Assembly (NCBI GenBank): GCA_944474755.1
Contig: OX104113.1
Location: 59,168,074-59,232,073, forward strand
DNA: 64,000 nt
Source: Limnoperna fortunei
Taxonomy: Eukaryota > Mollusca > Bivalvia > Mytilida > Modiolidae
Direction: 5' to 3'
In this document: piece by piece, positions 12,660 through 26,700 of the stretch
How positions within the stretch are numbered: position 1 is the stretch's first letter
Layout of the letters: each line of letters opens with the position of its first letter
The notes under the pieces: generated by a model
Told to the model about the DNA's origin: nothing
The model's database searches: none
The model's input: the letters and a program-made list of their open reading frames with translations, nothing else
Translations under genes and position numbers: made by a program

Positions 12660-14000
12660 AAAACATGACAGAAATGAACTAGAGTCAAAATTATGAGAAT
12701 GCAACTAAGCTAGGTCTATCTAGAAACCTTTTATTCATTTAAATTCTTAATATATTAAATGGGATACATTCAAGTTTTGATTCGTTATATGAGGTATGTG
12801 CGTATCTATATAGTTCTGAAACGATAATAAATTTGAAAATGCATGTAGTGTAATATGATCCACCAACATGGACTTTTCTTTACACCTGAAAACTTGCCTG
12901 TATTTCCATTCTAATAAACATTTTATTTCACTTGTTCCCACACTAACTCAAAACAAAATAAATAAAAACTCAAATAGAAACAACATGAAAAGCATGTTAT
13001 CATAACGTGATACATGTGTGTCTGATATCCAATTTTGTTGTAGACCATTCAATACATACGTTTAAATGAACTTTTCTGGTTCTTGATTTGACTATTGCTG
13101 ACTGTATTTCTAAACCAACACCTAACAATTATTGTCGTTTAATTTGTCATTGAAAATTATATAAAAAGAAGGCAACTGTTTATTCTTTGAATTTGTTTTT
13201 GTGGATTGTCGTTTTGACATTTTCATTGGTGTTTGGTATTTTGTTATTACCTTTATATGTATAAGTGTTATGTATACAAAGCAAATAGTAAGACATCGCA
13301 CCAATAATAACATATTTCGATTGTCAATATTCACATTAATTTAAATTCTTGAAATTAGACAAGGTTAAATATAATTCAGATTCTTTTTCAGTTGGCCCAT
13401 GCCACTGTAAAAACATGTTAAAAGGGTTTTCTCATAGTCATATTATTGGTATAAAACAATGAAAACATTCTTCCATAAACGGTTGTTTACATTTATTTAA
13501 TCAATTGTTATATACCTGTTCCAGACATTAATGTTCTTGAGCAGATAATTATATAAAGTTACCATATTTATGCTACGAATCCTTTTAAATTGCATCAAAT
13601 AGCTAAAACATTTACCTCATTGCTACTTGATACAGAGTTTTGGTAATGTGAATACCTGTTATTCATTGATTTATTTTATTGTGATGATGGAAAATTCCAT
13701 TCTGAATTTTTCCCAATTACATATGGAATACTGAAGTTGATATTTGGGAATTACATAGTGAATTATGCAATTAACTAGGAATTAAAATTTGTGGAAGTGA
13801 TAAGTGTTTGAAAAAAAACCACTTTCGATTTTTGATTAAATTTTAACAAATTTTCAGCTGTAACTTGTGTTTCTACTGTAAAAAACATTTTAAGCACATT
13901 AAATCAAATTTGTAAATTGTTAGCGTTTAAAGAATAAAATAAAACATGAAACTTGTGACGATAAAGCTAAGTAGAGTTATATGGCAAGCATCCAAAATGA

Positions 14001-14276
14001 GGGGCCTCGGTGACCGAGTGGTCAAGGTAGTTCGTCTACTATTGATATGTGGTTTGTCAACACTGAGATTGCGGGTTCGATTCTCACTGCAGGCAGGGTG
14101 TACTCGACTCCAATCTTAATTGACAAGGATTGCCAGTTTTCTTACCGCAGGTCGAGAGTTTTCTCCAGGTACTCCGGCTTCCTCCCCAAATGAAAACTGG
14201 ACGCCATGATATAGCTGAAAAATTGCTGAAATTGGCGTTAAACACCATCAAACAAACAACAAACAAAACAAACCAA
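14001..14276 (+). mobile_element. tRNA-derived SINE, near full length
   Basis: tRNA-like head (GGGGCCTCGGTGACCGAGTGG, B-box GGTTCGATTCT), a body with TTTTCTCCAGGTACTCCGGC and GAAAACTGGACGCCATGATA, and a tail with GGCGTTAAACACCATCAAAC followed by CAAA repeats. Candidate target duplication CCAAAATG on both sides. Shared with copy 2 (49423-49700), so it predates the duplication. The head resembles class II (Ser/Leu) tRNAs but is not a tRNA gene. Confidence 0.85.
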
Positions 14277-14763
14277 AATGTTATTATTTAACAGTTGCAA
14301 AAGCTATCCTTCAATACCATAAATACTTAATTTGTGTAATGTTTTGATCTTATTATTATACTTTAATTTCTTTTCAAAAATAGATGTGCTTAAAATTAGG
14401 CCTGCACAAATTTTGTGCCACATAAAAAGTCAAAGTTAACTTTATGTTGAAGTTTACAAAAATCATCAAATTAGTCTATAAAAATACATGGCAATCACAG
14501 TAATTAATCATAATGCTCACCTAGAATAACTGAAATTTAATAGAAATCCAACGAATACATATATTACAGATTTATAAATAGATTGAAGCACATTTAATCC
14601 ATAGCTTATTTTGTATACAGTATGTTCTGCATACACTCTATAATATCGTTAGTGTTTACCACCAGGGATATATTGTTTAATACTGATTTGTAGCTTACAA
14701 CACACAAGTGTTACTGAATACTCTTCGTTATAGAATACAATTGTGCATCTCATCAATGAAGTT

Positions 14764-17700
14764 TTACACCTGATCCATATTTTCTGTATAAAAAAGTTTT
14801 AGCCATATGAATCCTTTCCTTTCTTTTGATTCTTTTCCTCTGCCATAAAGTTCATAACGTCTAATTATATTTCCACCTTTATATGTTGACCTTTCTGCCA
14901 TTAGAACAGTGTACTGTCCTATAAACTCATCCTTAATCATATTGCTGTTCCATACCTATATACAATGTAAATTGTTTCAGTTTATTCATTTTTACTAAAT
15001 AACATAATATAATGTTAAATGTTTATTTTTATTTACAATATGTCTAATCTGAGATATTTACAAGCTAAAACATACATGAATTATTCAGCCATGTTGTATG
15101 GCAAGCGGTTTCCTTCAATGTTGTTTTAAAGCCATTTGTCTTAAATTTTTGTCAAAACTAGTTTCAATGCAAAAATAAAAAAATTGATAAAACACGCACT
15201 TAAAATTTACTAAGATTTTTATAAAGTCTCAAAAAATTAAAAACAATTTTAAATACACAACTTTATTTCCAAAAGACACATTGCACAATACTCAAGAATA
15301 ATCGTAGCATGAAAAAATCATCATATGATTATCTTGATTGTTGACAGCTTAAAGTTGTTATAAAATTTTACGAAACTCTACTTTTCTACATGCTGGATTT
15401 TCTTTCTCTTAACTAACAGTGGTATTTACATATTACAATGTTTTGATTCTTGGGCAAATTATCCTTCATAATATAAAAGTTGAATATAATGATATTGATT
15501 GACTTATAAAATTTTAAGAACGCGATTTTGTGAATTCTACAATATTTTAATTAGCCACTTTCATAGAAGATAATTTCCATGCTCATTTGTTGCCTATTTG
15601 TAATATCATGACAGATGTTAATTTTTTAGAGTGGTTAAGTAGACACGTGCTTGGCCATACATTTAGCTTGTTTTATATAGCCAGTAGATATAGTGAAGAA
15701 CAAGTTTTCTTGAATTGGTTTTAATGACGAATGACTTTAGAAATACATTTGCTCGTCCAGAGCATCTGAGCGCACCCATAGTTTTTTAAGTTCTGGTGAC
15801 TCTTCATGTTGTGGGGTTTTTTCGTGTTGTATATGTTGTATATCGTCATAAAACTGGCTTGTTATTAGCTTATACCCAGACAGCAAGCCTTGGTTGGGCC
15901 AACGTTGGGTCAACCACTACCTATTACGTTGGGCCACCGTCGGAAAACAATGTTGGGCCAACGTTATAAGTGCAAAGTGTGCCAACGTTGGGCCAACATG
16001 TTGGTTTTACGTTGGGCCAACGTCGTCATATTTAACTGCCAACTGAGAGCCAACGTTGGGCCAACGTCGTAATAACTGTCAGCCGATTGATAGCCAACGT
16101 TGGGCCAACATCGTCATATCTGTCTGCCAACCGAGAGCCGATGTTGGGCCAATGTCGTCATATCTATCTGCCAACGTTGGACCAACATTGCATCTAACCA
16201 CCAACATTGGTCCAGCTATATCAAAAATATAGCAGACTAGATACCAACCATAGATCAACTATGTACCAGACAAAACCCAATTAGAGGCAGACGTTCTTTA
16301 TTTATCCACTATGTACAGCTTTATAAACGAACTTAATGGTCCTAAAGATTTTGTCCACTTATAAGTTTACTTAGTAAATAAAAATCCTTGTAAAAGTATG
16401 ATTCCTTGGATATACATAGTTCTATGGACAAATCAATTAACACTGAACACACTATGTTTTCTTCATACTTTATAAATATATCATTGATGTCCAGAGTTTA
16501 TTCACTACTGTTTATTTGTTGCAGTTTTTCTTTCATTTCTTTTTTCTACCATCTTTTCTGTCCGATGCATTTCTTTTTCTACCACCATTTCTGTCTTTTC
16601 AATTAAATATCTTCTATTTCTTTGTCTGTATCCTGGCTACATATTCTGTTCTGTCTCCGTTTCTGTTGGAAAAATAACAAATTTGGCGTTACTTTAAAAT
16701 CCCTTAATTTTAAAAATTAAAGGGCCACGAAGTACTTAATATAACAGTATCGAGTTGACCAAAATTTAACATAACTGTTAAATGCCTTACAGTATTATAT
16801 GTACACGTTTTTGTACTAAACTGAGATCATAACAAACTAATTTAACTACTACTTACAAAGTAAAACATCTTTTAACCACAATGACGAAAACGGTATTTTT
16901 GACCCCCTTTTCTGAGTCGAGCTGTTCAGCTTTACAGCTCCACTGTTTTCAAGTATTTTTGATAGTATCTGCATATATGTTTGTTTAAATCCTTCAAGAC
17001 CTGAAAGACATAGTAATTGCACTAAATATCAGGCATAACAATGAAAATAAGAAATGGTATACTTAATATCCATGTTTTAGACAGTGGGAATATATTACAC
17101 TATTTATAATGACATTAAATCCTAGTTGTTAAAATCTTCCCAGGAAATGTGGTAATTCTATACCATGTATAATCTGGGTGTGATTTGTGTGAGATGTGTA
17201 TACTGTAGTAATTAATCAACAATCTGCAGATAAAACTCTTCACACATTTGGAAGGTGACCTAATTACTGGAGAAAGGAAACATTTACATTAACTATATTT
17301 ATTGCATTATGAAATTTGAAAGATTAAAAATGTTTTACTCTTAAAAATATGAGCATTAAACCAGGAACCTATACTAGTCCCAGATTACAAACAGATATTT
17401 TAAAGACAGTAGGAAGTTTTTTGTCAGCATTATTTTCATTTACTAGTACGACTGATAATTTACAAATGAAGTAATGATGTGTATTAATTTGTACAACTGA
17501 TTATTGGAAATAAACAATGAACATTTTACCCACAGCAATACATGCAATAAGTGAAATATATATTCTATAATAAACTAAATTTACTTACATGATTTAACTT
17601 TTAAAGTTCTGTAAAGCACTGCAGCAATAGACGCGGGAAATCCAGCGATGTTAGATTACAGATAAGGTCATAGGTCATTACAATCCCAGCACATTCCTCA

Positions 17701-20700
17701 AATTTAAGGCCGAGTAGTACAGGCTATCACATAAAGTTTCAAACAGATATGAAAAATTTAATTTTGACAAATAGAAATATTACTCCATTTGAAATTTTAA
17801 TTAAAAAATTAAAAAAAAATTGATGATTATATTTATGAATAACGTAGCAAGTAGTAAAAACTCATTACACACATGTCATTGCAACAGTATGAGATTTTTT
17901 CAATTGAAATAAATGAAGACTTTCCTTATAAACTAAAAATTTTATAAAAAAAAATTAATTCGGATTTTAATTTAAAACAATATTTTTGTTTATATTCCAT
18001 AACGTTTGCCATAGTTGTACCAACGTTGGCCCAACGTTGGAACAACATATAAACCACTGTAGAAAAAAACAATACAACAGAATAAATGAAATAAAAAACA
18101 TCTGTGTCTTTAAATCCAATGTTGCTACTGTGTTAGGAAACAAACTGTGGAATAAAAAACGAAGGAAAAGTTCCAAACGTCGGCCCAACATTGGATCTAT
18201 GTTGGCCTTTCGACGATACATTATACCTCTCAATTGCTAAAGTCGAAGTATAGTTGGGCCAACGTTGGCCCAACGCTGCAATGCCAACGCCAACCAATAA
18301 CCAACCGTACAACAATTTGCCAACGTTGGCCCAACGTCAGCATGCTGACTGGGTATGAAGGGTTACTATCCACACCATTGATTGGTGCATTTGCGTCTGG
18401 GATAACAATAAACCTATCGCGCAGGTTATACAAAAGTATAATTCATCAGGGTCATTGAAGATGGATTTCAATTTAGTAATCACAGAACCTTAAAGTTATT
18501 ATTAATGACCGCATGAATGGTAACCATCGTGCGGGTATCAGCTGCCTCATTTTAGTTTTTTTTTATTCGTATTTAATAATTCTCAGAAACATTAATTTTG
18601 AGCTTAATCGTCAGTTACAGCCTTTGGCTTTTAAGTGTTATGCGTAATGTTATAATGAATCCTATTTTTTATTCATTGTCTCTTGTTATTATTTCTTTTT
18701 AAATTTAACTCTTTTCTTTTCTACTAGCCTAGAGATACTCTATAAGGCAATCTCAGTCATGAGATTTAGATTTCAAGTATTGTAGTATTATTCCAAGATT
18801 AGATTATTAATATTCGTTTGTAGACAAAAGTCGAGAAAGGTTTGAAATAGTATTGTTACTGCCTACCTCTATTACAATATCATCATCTGGCTTTTTTAAA
18901 TAAAACGTGACTCTCTCGTTCCATTCTGGATTGACTGTTTTTCTTACGACTCTAGTTGTCACTTGTTTCTTCTCGCAAAAAACAACACAGTAGCCATCAA
19001 CAGCTTAGAATAAAAAATAGAAACAATTGTACTAAATGTAGGTACTAGGTAATATGTTGATCTGAGTAAAATAAATTTTAATACTGGCATTATTTTTTTG
19101 TTTAACTGTCTTAAAGGCCACTTTCGGCAATATTTCAGCTATATCATGCCATCCAGTTTTCATTTGGGAGTAAGTAAGAAAAGCGGAGAAACCCCGACCA
19201 TCAGTACGAGACTCTTTTTAAGAACAATGGTAATTTTTACATTATTTTGCAAATTATAAATAACAATTCCTTACTAGATTGTTTTTATTATTACCCCATT
19301 CAAAGAATTGTTGTTTTTATTATTGTCTCATGCAATTACTTTAACTTTACCGTTTTGCTACTGTTATTTTGGGTCTAGTGTTTGGTTTACAGTGTAACGT
19401 TACACAGAATTTGCAGTTATTGCAAACAATTTTAATCATAAAAAAATTGAACCTCCATCTTTGTCTTGGGGAGGCAGACTTTCTCCTCTCATTATAGAAA
19501 TCTGTAAAGCAGCTATTTTCGGTTTAGAAAATTCTTGGATACCGCAATACTGAGGGGGTTTTGGCTTATCATACACTAGTTCTCTGTAATTCAAAATCAA
19601 ATTTTGTCTCATTCACAATTTTAAATTGCGAATAGGTTAATATCATGTACTGCATTCAGTGAATTTGTTATAAACAGTAATTGTCTGGGTAGAAAATGGT
19701 AAGGCAGGTTTAATCGATTTCTTAACTAGGATTTGTACCTTAACCATAATTAAATTTTAGCCAGATTAAATCCGAGATCCGCGATTCACTCAGGTTACGA
19801 ATATTTAAAATTTTCGACTTCTAAAATATGTCGACAAACAATAATTAGAAATAAAGTATCATTCCACGCATACATCAAATAAACTTAATATTTTATAAAA
19901 TTTGTGCAATGAACACCCACCGTAATTCCATATCTAGTTCACTATACATTCGCAAGACAAACTTTCCCGTCTTTCCAGGTTCAAAAGTTGATGGTATGAT
20001 GCAGTATCGTCCTTGTGTAAGAGGTACTCTAGCAAAAACACTTCTTCCGTTGGAGAACGGACCTGAATGCTCCTTTGTAAGTCGATCATTCATTCTAAAT
20101 TTTCTATTTACATCAGTCTAAAACAAGAAAACAAGCAATTTAATTTCCGTTAAGAAATTTCCAGAAAATGTTATTACATCAACATGCTCCAGACATAATA
20201 ATATAACTTTTAAAGATACAAAAGGGTTAAAATAAAAGTGCATATTTTTCACAAGAAAATTATTCGAGCAAAATATATTTTTATAAAGTTTATTTTCTAA
20301 CAGATGACTACCCGCATGATGGTAAATCCTATCGTGTCATTCGCCTTTCCTTTGTCCATGTCTGTTCGCTTGTCCCATTGTTCCAAGGAAACCATAATTT
20401 CATCTTGGGGTTGCTTTACGTCAAATATATACTAAAATAGAATGGAAAAAATAACTGTGACACCAATCATGCATTGAAGAGGTTAGCATTAGCAATGCGA
20501 TTAGCATTATTAGGCATGATTTACATGTGTAAATGCGCCATAGTGAAGCTTTTCTTTTTAGACATGTACAAACTTGTTAAACATGCCTTATATATATAAA
20601 ACTAATAAGTTCAGATAGCATACAGCTACACAAATTTAGTTCAATAGATGTGCATATATGCTATTCATGTTCATGAGGTCGACTGTTTTGCAATCTCGCC

Positions 20701-23700
20701 ATCCAAATTTCAATATCGTTTCTTATGGAGCCCGGTATGTTACGATGAGTTGAGAACATAACTGTAAAAATGAATATATTTTTTAAATACCAACAGGAAA
20801 AAAGTGGCTATAATAAATGCAGTATATATTTTTTAATGTTAAATAGTTTTAATACCTGTGGATTATTTAGGAATGTTCTATTATTGGAACAGCCACCACA
20901 TCGATCAAGCTTTCTCCATTCACTTACTGCTTTCCCTTCTCTCCATGTCTTTTTTAGGGAAAATATTGATGTATTTATCAAATGACAAATATCCATACTT
21001 GTGAAGTAACGACAGAAATCATTAAACGACATCCTATAAGTATACATTTATTCAAGATACATCTAATTTACAGATTGTTCTTATATTGTATTCCATGTTA
21101 ACAAATTATTGTATAGGTTATTATAATGAATAACAATAGATTTTCCTGATGTAAGGTGATGAGAGTGAAAATTATTGGTAGTTAACATTACAACATAAGA
21201 AATACTATATATAGGAATGAGCTTCACTAACCAAAACTCCCCATTGTCGTCAAATGTCAGACCAAGTGTTTTCTTTTCACTTTCACTCACTTTCTGCCAT
21301 TCTGGGGATCTATAAAAAAAATGAATACATAAGTTTAATACCTAATCTTATTATAATATGTGTATAATATATTTAGCAGTGCAAATTACCATTTAAAGTG
21401 GACATCAAAAAGACCAGTGCCGTCTAAATCATTAAGCGTATATTCGTTTATGATACTCTTACTATTTAAATAATACCACTGTAAATTTTAACAGCTTTAA
21501 TTGTTTTCAAAATGTGTAAGGAAATTAATTGAAATAAAAATAAACATAAGATATTTAGCGCTATATAATGTAGCGATTAACTGTTTAATTTTTTTAAAAC
21601 CAAAAATGTTCTAAAATAAGTTTCCCAGTTACAAAAAAAAACAAAAAAAATTGCAAAAGTGAATGAAGTTGGTATCCTACCCATCACTCCATGCTCCTCT
21701 CCACTCTGTTCCACCCCATGGATTACGACACCGGATCATACAAATCTTTTTCCTGTTAAACACGGATATCAAACTTTTCCCAAGTCGAATCTTTTTTACA
21801 GCATTAACACTGTAGGCATGGCCTTTAACTAAACCACAAGACATTTCTGCTTCCATTTCACGACCAGTTGCCTATGAATGGGGACAAAATAAAAACATAT
21901 TCCTTAAAATTCATATTTTATGCTAACCCCATTGCTACCAGAATTTTCTATTACAAACATGTATTGCATCATCTTTTGATCAATGATTTCAAAAGCCAAA
22001 CCCCTACTGCTCTTGCCACAATTCCCCATTCATATATAGTCCTGCAGGTCATGTTTATCGGAGATCTTAATATTGTTGACAATGAAAGACTCCGCAATAT
22101 TTTGCCCAAATGACCAAAGTAACATGAACCTAAATCCATCAACTGGAACTATAATTTTAAATTATTGATGGATTCAAAAGATAACTATGCCAGAAAATGG
22201 GCAAAGCAAGAGGACCAGGAGGTTGATACCTTGTTCGAGTGGATAAATGCCTTGAGGTCATTGATTCAAATAAGAATCAGTCGTTTAAGAAGGTCTATGA
22301 GTACTTAAGCATCATAAATCGTCAGATATCTTGATGTTCTTAAAACTTTGTCCGACATTCATTACAAATATGTTGTAGTGCCAGCAGGTAAGGCCCCTAA
22401 ACATTATTTTTATCGGCATAAAAAATTACATAGAGTGTTTAATTATTGAGTTACGCATGGACAGTTTACTTAGCAATCCTACTTACACATTCACTGAACT
22501 TTTAAAAGAGGATATTATTGAAAATCACAAATCGGTATTTGCATCCTTTGATCTCAAAATCAAAGTCTAAGATTGTGATCTCCCTTTATTGTACTGGATT
22601 CCAAAACTTCAGAAAAATCCATACAAACAGCGTTTCATAGCAGGATCGTCTAAGTGTACTACTAAAACATTATCGCAACTCCTGACCACTATTTTAACAA
22701 CAGTAAAAACGGGACTTCAAAAATACAGTGACACTTTCTACTCCAGGAGTGAAATAAATGAAAATGTGGATATTAAAAAATTCAAACGATCTGATATACA
22801 TCTTGAGGTCTGGATATTTCCCATTGTAACAACATTAAAACATTTAGTTTTTCTGCACACTATACGGCCATCTCCCATATGCAGCTTAAAACCAGGATTA
22901 AAGATCTTATAAAACGCTGCTTTTTCAAGAACAAATGCAAGTTGATACACGTAGCCAAATATCACCCGCCACTGCAGTATCGAATTGCCTAAGAGGCGTG
23001 AGAAAATTAAATGAAAAAAAAATGTAACACATTTAGTTTTGCGACAAAATAATAAGCATGTAATATTGGAATTGTTTTGACAGGTATTTGGGAAGAGCTA
23101 AGCAACTACATGAAAAAACTTGATCATAATGTGAAACTCTAGTAGAGTACTTTGATAAAATTTGCGTTTCAATATTGTTCAATATTGCTAAAATGGTCTA
23201 AATCCTATAACTCCTAAAGAATTTGACAAATCAAAATTATGGTGAGTATCTACCAACCATAACAATTAATCCATTTAAATATCAAAGCAACCCATTAAAC
23301 GGTTTCAGAGATGCATCCACAAGATCTTCCATTGTATTATATTGCTGAAATAGTTCCACAACTCCTACAAAATTTGATGAAAATTGTGGTTGACTGTGCA
23401 CATCTATACATCATAACAATTAATCCTATTAAATATCAAACAAATCCATGAAGCGGTTAGAGAGGAGATCCGTCCACAAGATCTACCATTGTATTATTTT
23501 GCTGAAACGGTCAAACTCCTACAAAACTTGACAAAGCAAAATCACGGTATCGTATGCACATCTACACATCATAACAATCAATCCTACCAAATATCAAAGC
23601 AATCCGTCAAGCGGTTTTATAGGAGTTGTGTCCACAAAAGTGTGACAGACGGACGCATACGCAAAAAGAGACGATATAAATACCTGATAATTAGTCATGC

Positions 23701-26700
23701 CAGAACTTTACTTCGCAACCAATGACTCTAAATCTAATACTAAATATACTGAAGACAAAATCTGTCATATGTTAGATTTTCTGATCGACAACATATTCGT
23801 CATGTTTGGAGGACATTCTTTTCAACAGACTGTTGGTATTCCAATGGGCACTAATAATTGTGCTTCTGTCCTCGCCGTTTTTTGTACTCCTATGAGGCTG
23901 CATTCCTAGAAGGCCTAATGAAAAAGAAAGAAAAGACACTGGCCCAGACCTTTAACATTCCGCTATATTGATGATGTTTTGTCCCTCAACAATGCTAAAT
24001 TTGGTGACTATTTACATTCAATTTACCCTAGCGAGCTTGAAATTAAAGACATCACAAATACACTAAGGTCAGCCTCTTACTTAGACCTACTTCTAGATGA
24101 AGACTAACGAAAACTACAAACTAGTCTCTACGATGATTAAACTTTCCAATTGTCAACTTCCCGTCCATCGACAGCAACATTGCCAGCAGCTACAGCGTAT
24201 GGTGTGTTCATTTAACAACTTATACTTTATTCTAGATCCTGCGATCGGTATTACGTTATTCTAGACCAATCACAGCTGTTGACTACTAAACTACTCAAAC
24301 AAGGGTTTGTTGTACCTAGGTTGATGTCATCTCTCCAGAAGTTCTATGGTCGTCGCCATTAATTCATCGTTATGGGAAATCAGTGTCTCAAATACGATTT
24401 GACATTTTCCCTGAGTAATAGGTAGTGTTTCCTATTCCTAGATTTAACGTTTCCCTAGACATTACAATTAGTAACTCGACGGGTGTCTAATTAGAGGCAA
24501 GCACTGCTTACTCGCCTGGGTGCAGCCATGGTTTTTATTTGGTTCGGGTAACTCTCTTTGCTTTCTGTGTTTCGTTTTTCAATATCCGGATTTGTAACTG
24601 TCCCTTGACTTTTGGCTCTTGTTGTTCGGTCGGTTTTCGTTGCTATTTTATTCATCCTTATTATCAGTAGAAACAATACTTCATGAAATCTAGGAATTAA
24701 TTTAATACCTATCCTGTTTCAACCAATAACATCACAGCGATACTCAACAATAAATATAAGGAAGCTGTAATATGCCTACAGTTTACGATTAAATCCAAAT
24801 ACCATGACCTTCACAATGACATCAAAATTCACAAATTTTTATATAGTGGTATAAATTCTTCGTAAATGTGCATGAGTGGCGTTCATGTCACAATACGGAT
24901 ACTTTTATTATTATACTTTTTTTATTTATTTTTCTCATTTCTATCTTATACTTTCTAGAAGTATAACGATACTTTAATATAATAATTATAGAAGTATGCT
25001 TATTGTGACATGAACCGCCACTCATAAATGTGTGGCTACATAGGTATATCTCATATTGCTTTACTTTAAAGCGTAATTTGTATTATTTACTGCAACTGGA
25101 AAACAATTTTGTCCTGTTTGTTCGATGTTTTGTTTTTAGTAATTACCTACTGAGTAAAATCTAAACAGTTAGGGATTTAAACACTGTCTATTCGATTAAT
25201 TTTTTAATGCAATTACCCTTATTGAAGCACTCATCAGCGATCTATCTTCATATGATGATCGTAATATTTTAAACAATTTCTTTTTCAACTCATCTGATCG
25301 ATATTCTTCTAGTTTAATAGATTCTCCGACGCCACCAGTCATATCTACCATTCCATCCTTTGCCTTACCAGCAGTTAATGATTCGTAATCTCCGAACAAC
25401 CTGTAAAGATATAGTTTCTATGAAATTACATTGATATATAGTAGATTGGCATGTCTCAAAACAAAATATCATAATAGCACCCGTCGATTTGAGAACTGTA
25501 AGTTCCTTCATAATTGTAAAAAAAAGGAAACCTGCAATATTCCAGCAATATAGACAACAATATCAAAATATTCTTCGAAAAATGTATATTTTCTCAATAA
25601 TATCGTTATAAACTAAGGTGTTAAACCGAAGTGTCCTAACTAATACTGAATTGTTCAAAATAACAGTTGAGACGTATTCAAATGACATATTCTTACTTTG
25701 CATATGCCTTTTCAAGTAAAGCTGACCAGAATTCATTTCTTGTTTTAGAATGAAGGAAAATTAATCGACCATATCTTGTAGGTAAGTAATCATCGACAAC
25801 TACGTCTATCCATTGTCCACATTGCCAAAACTTGAAGTGAAATATACCACAATACTGTTTCTTCTTGGACCAACCCTGTTCATTTATATCTGGTACAATC
25901 TAGAAACATACATAATGAATAAACAATATTGTAAATTGGTCTAATGCAGACCAAAAACTTTATATGTTTGAGTCTAGAAAACCTGAAACATTACTGTTGC
26001 CACAATTAAAAGTTTACTCCGGGCATTTTTTTCATAAAAGCCACAAAACAACACCATTATTTAAACCACTTCTTCAATGCAAAATTTGGGGACTGAATGG
26101 TATTCATTAACTTGACTATCAAAAAACACCGTCATCGTATAAACATGCAACTCGCGGATACAAAAATTTGCATGTACATGTAGACCTTCAAATATTTGTG
26201 GTTAAATTTTTAAGCACACACAATACTAAAAATTCAACCACAAATAAAAATAAGGCTATCCTCACAAGTCGGGTTTTAGCAACAAATCCTGACCTGTGAG
26301 AATGCATGTGCCTAAGTGTATTTGTTCCTCTGATATTCACTTTTTGTACATTTTGTATTAATATCAATAAGGCAACGTATAGGTACACATAATATGAATT
26401 TCAAGAAAATTAACGCATATTACCGTCGTTATTATATTTATAACTTCTACACTTTGTTTAGTGAACATTTCTTTACTTTATACTCAATTTTGCAGGCAGT
26501 AACATGTATTGATTTAAAACACATCCAACCTATTTCAAATTTACGACCCTTCGTAACTAGTCATGTAGTGACTTCCTATTTACTTTGTGGGAGGGTAGTT
26601 TTAGATGTGTACACAGTAGCTTTCTATAAGGTACATTTGTATATTGCCAGTTTTTCATGGGTATATAGTATAAGGTTTGTGCACCTTTTTGAGTAATTTG

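Larger units (their letters stand above)
8004..14763. other. Convergent A1/B1 intergenic region
   Basis: Lies between the stop codons of A1 (plus strand) and B1 (minus strand). It holds the 30-base minisatellite (8650-9510), a small hairpin (10828-10858), a dispersed repeat (12007-12659) and a SINE (14001-14276). The remainder is AT-rich sequence with no open frame that I can relate to a protein. Any A1 and B1 3' UTRs should lie at its two ends. Confidence 0.7.

Noticed and set aside
14001..14090. Possible tRNA gene (A- and B-box, class II-like)
   Set aside because: It continues into a SINE body and tail, has imperfect stems and recurs at 1-90 and 49423. It is a SINE head.
26394..26696. 100-residue plus-strand frame antisense to B1 intron 2
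   Set aside because: Overlaps the B1 exon 2 end on the opposite strand and is disrupted in copy 2.
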